Source: Kaistia defluvii
Lineage (GTDB): Bacteria; Pseudomonadota; Alphaproteobacteria; Rhizobiales; Kaistiaceae
Direction of reading: 5' to 3'
Length of the DNA stretch: 64,000 nt
Assembly (NCBI RefSeq): GCF_040548815.1
Contig: NZ_JBEPSM010000001.1
Location: 1,984,001-2,048,000, forward strand
Part shown: one piece after another, positions 1 to 8,075 of the stretch
Position numbering within the stretch: the first letter of the stretch is position 1
How the letters are laid out: the number at the start of each line of letters is the position of its first letter
Program-made: the position numbers and the translations under genes
The notes under the pieces: model-generated
What the model was told of the DNA's origin: nothing
Seen by the model: only the letters and a program-made list of their open reading frames with translations
Database searches by the model: none

Positions 1-171
1 CTCGAAATTGAACAGGGTCGGGCTGAAGGTGAAGCTCGGCGGCGAGGAGAAGATCTCGCGCGGCGGCTTGTAGGCGGTCGAGACCAGCCACAGCACCGGG
101 ATCATGTAGAGGGCGAGGATGACGACCAGCGTGGTGCGCTCGATCGCGATCTGACGGGTGCGGGCTTTCAT
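1..171 (-). CDS. Carbohydrate ABC transporter permease (MalG-like), 5' part only
   Basis: Only the first 57 codons are inside the window; the gene runs off the left edge. It starts at the ATG on the complement of 169-171, which overlaps the TGA of the preceding permease gene by 4 bp (ATGA), so the two are translationally coupled. The visible protein has a short basic N-terminus, one hydrophobic segment (about residues 14-32, with LALYMIPVLWLV) and then the YKPPREIFSSPP stretch typical of MalG/UgpE-type inner-membrane permeases. It would be the second membrane subunit of the importer whose binding protein and first permease lie just upstream. The substrate cannot be read from the sequence. The ATPase subunit is not in the window and is presumably further left. 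Confidence 0.85.
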   Translation of the reverse strand, partial: MKARTRQIAIERTTLVVILALYMIPVLWLVSTAYKPPREIFSSPPSFTFSPTLFNFE

Positions 172-1118
172 GTCTCGTTGGCCCTCACATCGGCACGGCG
201 GATCAGCAGGGTGAAGGCGGCGCAGAGCACCGCGATGCAGAGGATCGCGACATTGCCGATCGCCGAGGCAAAGCCGATGTTGAAGAACTGCAGGCCCTGC
301 TTGACGCCATAGACCATCAGCGAATTGGTCGCGTCGCCCGGCCCGCCGCCGGTGGTGACGAAGATGATGTCGAACACGCGGAACGCATCCATCACCCGCA
401 ATACCAGCGCCAGGAACACGGTCGGCAGCAGCAGCGGCAGCACGACGAGACGGAAGCGCTGCAACGCCGTCGCGCCATCGGCGGAGGCCGCCTCCAGGAT
501 ATCGCCCGGCAGCGACTTGAGCCCGGCGAGCAGGATCAGCGCGACCAGCGGCGTCCATTCCCAGACATCGATCAGGATGACGACCGGCAGCGCGGCGCTG
601 GTCGAGGCGAGGAAGCCGCGCGGGCCGGATATGCCCCATTCGGCCAGGTAATAGCCGAAAAAGCCGTAGTCGACGGCGAGCAGCGCGCGGAAGATCAGGC
701 CGACAACCACCGGCGTGATGGTGACCGGGATCAGCAGGAAGGCGAGGCAGATGCGATTGAAGCGCCCCTCGCGCCAGAGCAGCAGCGCCAGGCAGAGCCC
801 GAAGACGAACTCCAGCGCCACGGCGGCGAAGGTGAAGACGAAAGTGTTGATCAGCGCCCGGCGCGCCGTCGAGTCCGTCCAGAGCTCGGCATAGTTGGCG
901 AGGCCGACGAAGGTCCGCCTTCCGCCGCCGCGCAGCAGATTATAATCGAAGAACGAATACCAGATGCCCTGCGCCAGCGGCCAGAGCGCGATCAGCACGA
1001 CATAGACGACGGCCGGGACGGCGAGCGCGATCAGGAAGAGCCTGCGCCGGTCCTGGAAGCGCAGGCGGGCCGCCCTGCGCTGGGGGAAATCGATCGAGCC
1101 GACGGAAGTCGTAGCCAA
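168..1118 (-). CDS. Carbohydrate ABC transporter permease (MalF/UgpA-like)
   Basis: A 316-residue inner-membrane permease of the MalF/UgpA family. A basic cytoplasmic N-terminus (about residues 1-27) is followed by six predicted hydrophobic segments. The EAA loop is visible at about residues 210-230 (EAASADGATALQRFRLVVLP), the site that contacts the ABC ATPase. The length is usual for the family. It lies between the binding-protein gene (192 bp upstream) and the second permease (4 bp overlap), so it is the middle gene of a MalEFG-type import operon. The importer is divergent from the flavin-oxidoreductase operon at 2.9 kb, which may mean that it imports that pathway's substrate; this is inference. 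Start ATG at 1118; no strong ribosome site is visible. Confidence 0.9.
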   Translation of the reverse strand: MATTSVGSIDFPQRRAARLRFQDRRRLFLIALAVPAVVYVVLIALWPLAQGIWYSFFDYNLLRGGGRRTFVGLANYAELWTDSTARRALINTFVFTFAAVALEFVFGLCLALLLWREGRFNRICLAFLLIPVTITPVVVGLIFRALLAVDYGFFGYYLAEWGISGPRGFLASTSAALPVVILIDVWEWTPLVALILLAGLKSLPGDILEAASADGATALQRFRLVVLPLLLPTVFLALVLRVMDAFRVFDIIFVTTGGGPGDATNSLMVYGVKQGLQFFNIGFASAIGNVAILCIAVLCAAFTLLIRRADVRANET

Positions 1119-1175
1119 TGCGGAACACCCTCGCTGGATCCAGATCGTCTAAGCGGAAGCACCCGTCACTTCCTT

Positions 1176-1226
1176 ACCTCTCCCTGAGGGAGCGGTCGAC
1201 GCACATCGTGCGGCGGGCGAAGGTCT
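1176..1226. repeat. Palindromic repeat family B, degenerate copy
   Basis: ACCTCTCCCTGAGGGAGCGG is followed by GTCGAC, a short GCAC...GTGC hairpin and GGCGGGCGAAGG. It matches one arm of the longer family B elements at 11.6, 29.0 and 32.5 kb but has several mismatches. It sits in the 192 bp gap between the binding-protein and permease genes, where a hairpin could reduce expression of the downstream permeases. Confidence 0.7.
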
Positions 1227-1310
1227 GCAGTCTTTCCGGATGGGTCCCCCTCACCTGCACAGGGAGGAGCCGGGCGAGAGCGTGGCGCCCTCGCCCGGTA
1301 TCGAGGCCGA

Positions 1311-2591
1311 TCAGAACAGCTTCAAAGCCTTTTCCTGCACTTCGTCGAGGGCCGCCTTCGGCTCGACGCCGCCGACCAGCACGGCGTTCACGGCCGTGCC
1401 GAGCAGATCCTGGATTTCGGGATACTGCGGAATGCGCGGGCGATAGTCGCCGTCGGCGTTCTCGAACGACTTGGCGATCACGGGCAGGTAGGGGAACTTC
1501 TTGTTCAGGTCCGGGTCGGCGAGCGTCGACTTGCGGATGTAGCTGCCGGCGCCCTCCATGTTGAATTCCTTCTGGATCTCCGGGCTGGTCAGCCACTTGA
1601 TGAACTTCCAGGCGGCTTCCTGCTGGGCCGGGTCGATATCGGCATTGATGCCCATGCCCCAGCCGCCGAGGCCATACTTGACCGGCAGGCCCTTGGCGCC
1701 CGGCGTGGTGGTGATGGCGACGCTGTCGACGATCTTCGACATGGAGGGATCATAATAGCCGGGCGCGCCGACCGACCAGGTTTCCATCATCGCAACCAGA
1801 CCCTGGCGGAAGCTTTCCTCGCGGCCGCCCCAGTCATAGTCGACGGCTCCGGGAGGGGCCGCCTTGTCGAACAGTTCCTTGTAGACCTTCAGGCTGTTGA
1901 TGTTGGCTTCCGAATTGATCGCCGGCTTGCCGGACGCGTCGAGCACCGAGCCGCCGAGCTGGGCGTTGTACTGCAGCCAGTCCTGCGCCACCGCCGGGCC
2001 CTTCTGGCCGTTGGCGACGAAGCCATATTGCTTCTTGTCGGGATTGGTCAGCTTGATCGCCGTCTCGACGAACTCTTCCGCCGTCTCGGGAACCTTCAGG
2101 CCGGCCGCGTCGAGCAGATCCTTGCGATAGGCCAGCAGAGCCGCATAGCCGGCGAACGGAAACGCCACCTGCTTGCCGTCATACTGGCCGATATACTTGA
2201 TCGTGGACGGATAGATATCGTCCAGCTTCATCTCGGCGGCGTCGCGCTTGATCCAGTCGGTCAGGTCGACGGTGTATTTGTTGTCGGCATATTGCCCGGC
2301 CCAAACGATATCCATCGTCACCAGGTCGTAATTCTTGGTGTGGCCGATGAAGTCGGCCTGGGTCTTGGTCAGCAGCGAGCCATAATCGAGGATATCGACC
2401 TTGACGGTCGCGCCGGTTTCTTCCTCGAACTTCGGCGCCAGCTTGGCGATCACCGGCGCGAACTGGTCGTTCTGCGAGGCAAGGTTCAGCGTGATGCCGG
2501 CCAGCGGCTTGTCCGCGGCGAGCGCGGCGCCCGCGATGCTCACATAGACCAGCCCGGCAACTCCGAGCTTTAACAGCGATGCGGTGCTCAT
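1311..2591 (-). CDS. Extracellular solute-binding protein (MalE-like, sugar ABC importer)
   Basis: A 426-residue periplasmic binding protein of the family 1 extracellular solute-binding type. An N-terminal signal peptide (about residues 1-25, ending AALA before ADKP) is followed by the typical start of the mature protein (ITLNLASQNDQFAPVIAKLAPKFEEETG). Further family features are YDLVTMDIVWAGQYADN (about residues 86-102) and the Trp-rich hinge with GGWGMGINADIDPAQQEAAWKFIKWLTSPEIQKEF written across about residues 310-345. It is the first gene of the minus-strand importer operon. The likely ligands are sugars, sugar alcohols or related polyols, but the sequence does not decide which. ATG at 2591 lies 15 nt behind an AGGAA stretch. 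Confidence 0.92.
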   Translation of the reverse strand: MSTASLLKLGVAGLVYVSIAGAALAADKPLAGITLNLASQNDQFAPVIAKLAPKFEEETGATVKVDILDYGSLLTKTQADFIGHTKNYDLVTMDIVWAGQYADNKYTVDLTDWIKRDAAEMKLDDIYPSTIKYIGQYDGKQVAFPFAGYAALLAYRKDLLDAAGLKVPETAEEFVETAIKLTNPDKKQYGFVANGQKGPAVAQDWLQYNAQLGGSVLDASGKPAINSEANINSLKVYKELFDKAAPPGAVDYDWGGREESFRQGLVAMMETWSVGAPGYYDPSMSKIVDSVAITTTPGAKGLPVKYGLGGWGMGINADIDPAQQEAAWKFIKWLTSPEIQKEFNMEGAGSYIRKSTLADPDLNKKFPYLPVIAKSFENADGDYRPRIPQYPEIQDLLGTAVNAVLVGGVEPKAALDEVQEKALKLF

Positions 2592-2933
2592 TCCTGTGAC
2601 TTTCTCTTCCTCGGGACAAGGGGCGTGGCGCAGCTTACATCAAACAATACCGGGCTCAAGACCTACCTTTTATTCCTGCAAAACCCAAGATGAACAGCTT
2701 TCATCAAGCTGTTCCTTCAATTGGCAGCTTGCCCAACTTGCAGTCAGCTTGCGTCGCGATGTTCCCTCGCAAACAACAACGATGTTCGCTTGCAGCATTC
2801 GGGCATGCATATTGCTGCAAAATCACGAGCCCTGGCGCACGACAGAAAAAATCGCTGATGCCTAATTTTACGTCAAGCACAGTTTCGCACCGATGCGATA
2901 CGATGCAGGCCTTCCCGAGCGAGGATGCGCTGC
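2592..2933. promoter_or_regulatory. Divergent promoter region with inverted repeat TTGCAGCA / TGCTGCAA
   Basis: This 342 bp gap separates the divergent sugar importer and the flavin-oxidoreductase operon and is clearly more AT-rich than its surroundings. It holds a perfect 8-bp inverted repeat, TTGCAGCA at 2790-2797 and TGCTGCAA at 2813-2820, with 15 bp between the arms. It also holds a directly repeated CAGCTTGC at 2725-2732 and 2745-2752, 20 bp apart. These look like operator sites for a regulator controlling one or both operons; no regulator gene is adjacent. No coding frame here is convincing. Confidence 0.45.
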
Positions 2934-4358
2934 ATGACCTTTTGCCCCCAACTGGCCGAACTGGAACGGCAAATCGCGGCCGACCTGGTCCGCATCGAGG
3001 CTGCGCCGCGGGCATGGATTCCGGCGCGCGGCGGCCCGGAAGGCGCACCGGTCCATGACGTCGTCATCATCGGCGCCGGCCTGTCCGGATTGTCGATCGC
3101 CTTCGGGCTGAAGCGGCAGGGCGTCGTCAACGTGCTGATCCTCGATGCCCGGCCCGAGGGGCATGAAGGGCCGTGGCTGACCTGCGCGCGCATGGACACG
3201 CTGCGCTCGCCCAAGCATCTCGCGGGCCCCGATCTGGGCGTCCCCAGCCTGACCTATCGCGCCTGGCACGAGGCGATCCATGGCGCGCAGTCCTGGGACA
3301 GCCTCGGCAAGATCGGCCGCGCCGACTGGATGGACTATCTGCGCTGGTATCGCCGCGTCACCGGCCTTGCCGTGCGCAACCAAACCACGCTCACCGCCAT
3401 CGAGCCTTTTTCTGACGGCCTGGCGCTCTCGGTCGAGAGCCCCCAGGGAACCCAACGGATCTACGCGCGCAAGATCGTGCTTGCGACCGGCATTGAGGGC
3501 GCCGGCGGCCATTCCGTGCCGGCCATCGTCTCGGAGAACCTGCCGCGCGAATTCTGGACCCATAGCGGCGAGGCGATCGACACGTCGCGCTTGGCCGGCC
3601 GCGACGTCGGCATTCTCGGCTCGTCCTCCTCCGCCTTCGACTGGGCGACGGCGGCGCTCCGGGCCGGCGCGCGCTCGGCGACCCTGTTTGGCCGCGCCAC
3701 CGAATTCGCCAAGACCGAGGTTCTCGCCTGGACGAATTTTCCGGGTTTCCTCAGCCATTTCGCCGATCTCGACGATCTGCGTCGCTGGCGCTTCATGCGC
3801 CGCTTCTTCGACATCAAGACGCCGCCGACGACGGAGATGTTCAACGCCGCCTGCGCCTTTCCGAATTTTCGCCTTGAGCTCGGCTGTCCGCCCGAGCGGT
3901 TGGGCATCGAGAACGGCCGCATCCGGCTCGACACGCCGCGCGGCCGGTTCGACTTCGACCACCTCCTGCTCGGCACCGGCTACGACATCGACCTGCGCCG
4001 CCGGCCGGAGCTGGCCAGCCTCGTCGACGACATCGCGCTTTGGTCCGATCGCTTCGCCGCGCCGGAGGGCGAGACGGATGCAAGCCTCGGCCGCTATCCC
4101 TATCTCGGCCGCGCCTTCGAATTCACCGAGAAGCATCCGGGAACGGCGCCGCATCTCGCCAACATCCATGTCTTCAACAATGGCGCGGTGCCGAGCCTGG
4201 GGCCGATCTGCAACGGCATTACCGGGCTCAAATATGGCGTGCCAAGAATGGTCGCGGCTTTGACAAAGGGCCTTTTCCTCGACGACGCAGACCGGCACTA
4301 TGCGGAATTGATGGCCTATGATGAAGTTCACTTCAGCGTCTCGAACACGAAGACCTAA
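2934..4358 (+). CDS. Flavin monooxygenase-like FAD/NAD(P)-binding oxidoreductase
   Basis: A 474-residue soluble flavoprotein of the FMO/CzcO type. An FAD-binding Rossmann motif GAGLSG is at residues 47-52. A second nucleotide-binding site near residue 228 reads VGILGSSSSAFDWA, where the usual GxGxSA has become GSSSSA. A late FAD-contact motif, LLGTGYDIDL, is near residue 345. The family typically oxygenates carbonyls or amines with NAD(P)H, including Baeyer-Villiger reactions. It is the first gene of a three-gene operon with a questin-oxidase-like protein and an amidohydrolase, 15 bp upstream of the next gene. The ATG at 2934 is preferred because GAGG lies 9 nt upstream; ATG 2925 is an alternative. 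The substrate is unknown. Confidence 0.82.
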   Translation: MTFCPQLAELERQIAADLVRIEAAPRAWIPARGGPEGAPVHDVVIIGAGLSGLSIAFGLKRQGVVNVLILDARPEGHEGPWLTCARMDTLRSPKHLAGPDLGVPSLTYRAWHEAIHGAQSWDSLGKIGRADWMDYLRWYRRVTGLAVRNQTTLTAIEPFSDGLALSVESPQGTQRIYARKIVLATGIEGAGGHSVPAIVSENLPREFWTHSGEAIDTSRLAGRDVGILGSSSSAFDWATAALRAGARSATLFGRATEFAKTEVLAWTNFPGFLSHFADLDDLRRWRFMRRFFDIKTPPTTEMFNAACAFPNFRLELGCPPERLGIENGRIRLDTPRGRFDFDHLLLGTGYDIDLRRRPELASLVDDIALWSDRFAAPEGETDASLGRYPYLGRAFEFTEKHPGTAPHLANIHVFNNGAVPSLGPICNGITGLKYGVPRMVAALTKGLFLDDADRHYAELMAYDEVHFSVSNTKT

Positions 4359-4373
4359 TTCCCGAGGAATGCC

Positions 4374-5417
4374 ATGGCCCTATCCCCGCGCACCGAGACT
4401 GACACTCTCGAGGACCTGCTTGTCGAAGTCCGGATGTTCAGCGCCGAGTTTCCGCTGCTGCTGGCCAATCATCTGCCGATGATCCTGGTGGCGCTCGATC
4501 GGCTCGGCGCTTCGAAGGAACGGCTGCGCGACTATTTCGACACCTATCGGGACACCAATGGCCTGGTTCCGCAGCCGCCGCCGGTCGCGCCGATTTCGCG
4601 CGAGAGCTGGACGGAGGCGTTGGGCGACCGCGCGCGCGAACAGGATTACCGGACGTTCTTCGAGGCTGAAGTGCGCCGGATCGGCATCGACGCCGCGATC
4701 CAGACCTATCTGCCGACGCTAATCCCCGGCATCGGCGCCAGCGCGCTGCACGGCATGATGCGCACCGCCTATGGCGTGATGCGGATGGATCCGAGCGAAG
4801 TCGGCACCGCGCTCGGCTACTGGTCGGCCACCTATCTCACCATGCCGCGCGCCACCGGCGCGGCCCCGGTCACCGACGATCCCGGCCAGGTGCTGGCCCG
4901 TGCCTGCGAATTGTCCTGCCTGCGCGAAGTCGAGCCCGAAACCGACTTGCTCTGGCACAACATCCGCGCGGCGGGCGAGAAGGAATCGTTTGCCCCGGTC
5001 GTCGACTGGCTCGCCATCGGCCCGGATACCGGCCGCAGGCTGGCCGAGACCTCGCTGGCGCTGTTCGCCGCGACCATGGACTTCTCCTCGCTGCACGCGC
5101 TGACCGGCTCGCACTGGATCCGGATGATCGGGCCGCATCTGGCGGAGGCCGACCGTCCGGCGCTGCAGCGCTATTTCTGGCAGATCATCGCCTCGCTGGT
5201 GCCGAAGATCGGCTTCCCCAGCCTGCCGAGCGCCGAGCAGCTGGATCAATGGCGCCACCTGCCTGCTCCGGGCTGGCCGGAAATCGCTGCGGCTGCGATC
5301 CAGTCGGACGACGAGCATGACATCAGCCTCGTCTTCTCCGCCCGCGAGGAGGAAGCCGTCTATGGCGACCGGCTCTACCGCGTCGTCGCCGCCCGGCGGA
5401 TGGGACTGATCTCTTGA
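4374..5417 (+). CDS. Questin oxidase-like protein (DUF4243 family)
   Basis: A 347-residue protein resembling the questin oxidase-like family (Pfam DUF4243). The family signatures are an N-terminal NHLPMILVALDRLGAS segment (about residues 33-48), HGMMRTAYGVMRMD (about 125-138), ALGYWSATYL (about 145-154) and LHALTGSHWIRMIGP (about 240-254), with conserved His residues. Fungal members carry out Baeyer-Villiger-type ring opening of anthraquinones; bacterial members have no established role that I know of. It has a good ribosome site (CGAGGAATGCC before ATG), starts 15 bp after the flavoprotein and overlaps the amidohydrolase by 4 bp. The pairing suggests an oxygenation followed by hydrolysis, which is inference from neighbours only. 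Confidence 0.75.
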   Translation: MALSPRTETDTLEDLLVEVRMFSAEFPLLLANHLPMILVALDRLGASKERLRDYFDTYRDTNGLVPQPPPVAPISRESWTEALGDRAREQDYRTFFEAEVRRIGIDAAIQTYLPTLIPGIGASALHGMMRTAYGVMRMDPSEVGTALGYWSATYLTMPRATGAAPVTDDPGQVLARACELSCLREVEPETDLLWHNIRAAGEKESFAPVVDWLAIGPDTGRRLAETSLALFAATMDFSSLHALTGSHWIRMIGPHLAEADRPALQRYFWQIIASLVPKIGFPSLPSAEQLDQWRHLPAPGWPEIAAAAIQSDDEHDISLVFSAREEEAVYGDRLYRVVAARRMGLIS

Positions 5418-6622
5418 GCCCTTCGCTGCTGCCGAGCCTCGTCATTGCCGGCGCCACGCTTGCCGATGGGCGCCGCGTCGATATCCTGATCGCCGGCGAA
5501 ACCATCGCGGCCATTGTGCCGGCCGGACAGGGGCCCGCCGATTGCGACCGCATCGACGCCACCGATCGCCTGGCTGCGCCCTCCTTTGTCGAGGGGCACA
5601 TCCATCTCGACAAGACGCTGCTCGGCCTGCCCTTCATCCCGCATATTCCCGGCGACACGGTCGCGCTGCGGATCGAGGCGGAGAAGCAGTTGCGCCGCAC
5701 CGTGGCGCTTCCGGTCGAGGAGCGCGGCGGACGGCTGATCGAGCAGATCGCCGCCTTCGGCACCGGCAGCCTCCGGAGCCATGTCGACATTGACACCGAA
5801 GTGGGCCTGAAAGGCCTGCATGCGCTGCTGCGCCTCAAGGAACGCTACTGGGATCTGGTCGACATCCAGATCGTCGCCTTCCCGCAAAGCGGCATCCGGA
5901 TCGATCCCGGCGTCGCCGACCTGCTCGATGCGGCGATCCGCGAAGGCGCCGATCTCGTCGGCGGGCTCGACCCGGCCGGCATCGACCAGGACGTGACCGG
6001 CCATCTCGACGCGGTCTTCGCGGTCGCGGAGAAGCATGGGGTCGGCGTCGACATCCACCTGCATGATTCCGGCCCGCTCGGTGCCTTCGAACTGCGCCAG
6101 ATCGCAGCGCGCACCTTGGCGCTCGGGCTGGAGGGCAAGGTGGCGGTCAGCCACGCCTTCGCGCTCGGCCAGATCGATGATTTCGAGTTTTTCCGCACGG
6201 CCGAGGCACTGGCCAACGCTCGCGTCGCCATCATGACCAACGGCCCCGGCCCCGTCGCCATGCCGCCGGTCAAGCGACTGCGGGAGGCGGGCGTCACCGT
6301 CTTCGCCGGCTCCGACAACATCCGCGACGCCTGGTCGCCCTATGGCGATGGCGACCTGCTGCGCCGCGCCCAGATCATCGGCTACCGGCAGGAGTTCCTC
6401 GCCGACCCGGATCTCGTGCACGCCTTCGCCATGGTGACGGAAATCCCCGCCGCCGTGCTGGGCGTCACGCATTATGGCCTCGGGCCGGGCCGGCGCGCCG
6501 ACATCGTGCTGCTCGATTCCGGCTCGGTGCCGGAGGCCGTCGCCGGCGCGCCGCGCGGCCGCACCGTGATCAAGCGTGGAAGGCTGGTGGCGCTCGAAGG
6601 CGTGCTGACGCCGAGGGACTGA
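5414..6622 (+). CDS. Amidohydrolase, cytosine deaminase / AtzC-like
   Basis: A 402-residue metal-dependent hydrolase of the amidohydrolase superfamily, closest in motifs to cytosine deaminase and N-isopropylammelide hydrolase. The metal ligand motif HIHLDK is at about residues 60-65. HLHDSG (about 214-219), SHAFALG (about 244-250, metal/catalytic His) and GSDNIRDAWSPYGDGD (about 301-316, catalytic Asp) follow in the expected order. The start is the TTG at 5414, whose TTGA overlaps the upstream TGA stop by 4 bp; ATG starts in frame would cut into the N-terminal beta-strands. Its product would be a hydrolysed or deaminated cyclic amide or amine, placing a nitrogen-containing ring among the possible substrates of the operon. 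Confidence 0.85.
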   Translation: MSPSLLPSLVIAGATLADGRRVDILIAGETIAAIVPAGQGPADCDRIDATDRLAAPSFVEGHIHLDKTLLGLPFIPHIPGDTVALRIEAEKQLRRTVALPVEERGGRLIEQIAAFGTGSLRSHVDIDTEVGLKGLHALLRLKERYWDLVDIQIVAFPQSGIRIDPGVADLLDAAIREGADLVGGLDPAGIDQDVTGHLDAVFAVAEKHGVGVDIHLHDSGPLGAFELRQIAARTLALGLEGKVAVSHAFALGQIDDFEFFRTAEALANARVAIMTNGPGPVAMPPVKRLREAGVTVFAGSDNIRDAWSPYGDGDLLRRAQIIGYRQEFLADPDLVHAFAMVTEIPAAVLGVTHYGLGPGRRADIVLLDSGSVPEAVAGAPRGRTVIKRGRLVALEGVLTPRD

Positions 6623-6781
6623 GCCTCTCCGATTTCAAAACCGCGGCCCGGGGATCCACTCATCCTTACGGATGATAGGATTGGCCCGCGAAAGCTGCCA
6701 TTTCTTGCCCATCGTCCTTCCCCCCGGATGGCCGGACGTCGCACTGAGGCGATCGCCCCACCATCAAACAAGAGCTTTCTC

Positions 6782-8002
6782 ATGCGACTGCCAGATTCAG
6801 CCGGCGTCGAGCCGGCGCCGATTCCCGCCACCATTTCCGGGCCCTTGACCATCCTGATGGCGGCCGCCTGCGGCGCCATCGTCGCCAATCTCTATTACGC
6901 CCAGCCGCTGATCGCGCTGATCGGGCCGGATATCGGCCTGCCGCCGGCGCTCGCCAGCCTCGTCGTCACGCTGACCCAGATCGGCTATGGCGTCGGCCTC
7001 ATGCTGATGGTGCCGCTTGGCGACATCATCGAGAACAAGAAGCTGATCCTGATCGCCGTCGGCGTCACCGCCTTCGCGCTGCTGCTCGCTGCCGTCGCGC
7101 CGAGCAGCCTGCCCTTCCTCGGCGCGGTGCTGTTCATCGGCATCTGCTCCAGCATCGCCCAGGTGCTGGTGCCGATGGCCGCCCACATGGCCAGCGACGA
7201 GACGCGCGGCCGCACGGTCGGCAACGTCATGGGCGGGCTGATGGTCGGCATCCTGTTCGCGCGGCCGCTCGCCGGCGTGCTGGCAGATCTGATCGGCTGG
7301 CGCGGCGTGTTCTTCTGCTCGGCCGGCCTGATGCTGGCCCTGGCGCTCCTGCTGCTGCGCCATCTGCCCAAGCGCCATCCCCATTCCGGCCACACCTATT
7401 CGCAGCTGATCGGCTCGCTCTGGTCGATCTTCCGCGATACGCCGGTGCTGCGCCGGCGCGGCTTCTACCAGTTCGCCCTGTTCGCCGATTTCAGCCTGTC
7501 CTGGACCAGCGTACCGCTGGAACTCGCCGGCGCTCCGTTCCACCTGTCGCAGACGCAGATCGCGGTCTTCGCGCTGGCGGGTGCCGCCGGTGCGCTGTCG
7601 GCGCCGCTGGCCGGCCGCCTCGCCGATCGCGGCTTCGGGCGCATCGGCACGGGCCTGGCGATCGCCGGCGTCTTCATCGCCTTCGCGCTGTCGGGGCTGG
7701 TCTCGGTCGGCTCGATCGCGGTGCTGGTGATTGCGGCGATCCTGCTCGATTTCTGCGTCCAGGCGAACATGGTGTTCGGCCAGCGCTCGCTGTTCATGAT
7801 GGCGCCGGCGATCCGCAGCCGCCTGAGCGGCATCTATGTCGCCACCATCTTCATGGGCGGCGCCGTGGGCTCGGCCATCGCCAGCCCGCTCTACGAGACC
7901 TTCGGCTGGAACGGCATCGTCGTGGCAGGCCTCGCTTTCCCCCTCGCCGCCTTCCTCTTCTACCTCACCGAACTGGTAGGCAGCCGCGCCTCGGCGCACT
8001 GA
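6782..8002 (+). CDS. MFS transporter (sugar/drug efflux type)
   Basis: A major facilitator of about 406 residues with roughly twelve hydrophobic segments. The N-terminal ACGAIVANLYYAQPLIA segment in TM1 and the TM2-3 loop MVPLGDIIENKKLI are typical of the DHA1-like efflux subgroup. A basic cytoplasmic stretch (LPKRHPHSGHTYS) separates the two halves. The start is uncertain: ATG 6782 gives the normal family length, while ATG 6728 adds 18 residues; neither has a clear ribosome site. It lies 160 bp after the amidohydrolase on the same strand and ends just before a strong bidirectional terminator. Whether it serves the upstream catabolic operon is unknown. Confidence 0.88.
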   Translation: MRLPDSAGVEPAPIPATISGPLTILMAAACGAIVANLYYAQPLIALIGPDIGLPPALASLVVTLTQIGYGVGLMLMVPLGDIIENKKLILIAVGVTAFALLLAAVAPSSLPFLGAVLFIGICSSIAQVLVPMAAHMASDETRGRTVGNVMGGLMVGILFARPLAGVLADLIGWRGVFFCSAGLMLALALLLLRHLPKRHPHSGHTYSQLIGSLWSIFRDTPVLRRRGFYQFALFADFSLSWTSVPLELAGAPFHLSQTQIAVFALAGAAGALSAPLAGRLADRGFGRIGTGLAIAGVFIAFALSGLVSVGSIAVLVIAAILLDFCVQANMVFGQRSLFMMAPAIRSRLSGIYVATIFMGGAVGSAIASPLYETFGWNGIVVAGLAFPLAAFLFYLTELVGSRASAH

Positions 8003-8007
8003 CAAAA

Positions 8008-8037
8008 ATGGGGCGGATCGCTTCCGATCCGCCCCAT
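8008..8037. terminator. Bidirectional intrinsic terminator between MFS and SDR genes
   Basis: A perfect 13-bp stem (ATGGGGCGGATCG pairing with CGATCCGCCCCAT) closes a CTTC tetraloop at 8021-8024. AAAAA precedes it (T-tract on the minus strand) and TCTTCTTCT follows. It separates two convergent genes. Confidence 0.9.
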
Positions 8038-8075
8038 CTTCTTCTCAAGACCGGGAAACAAACCTCCGGCTCGCC

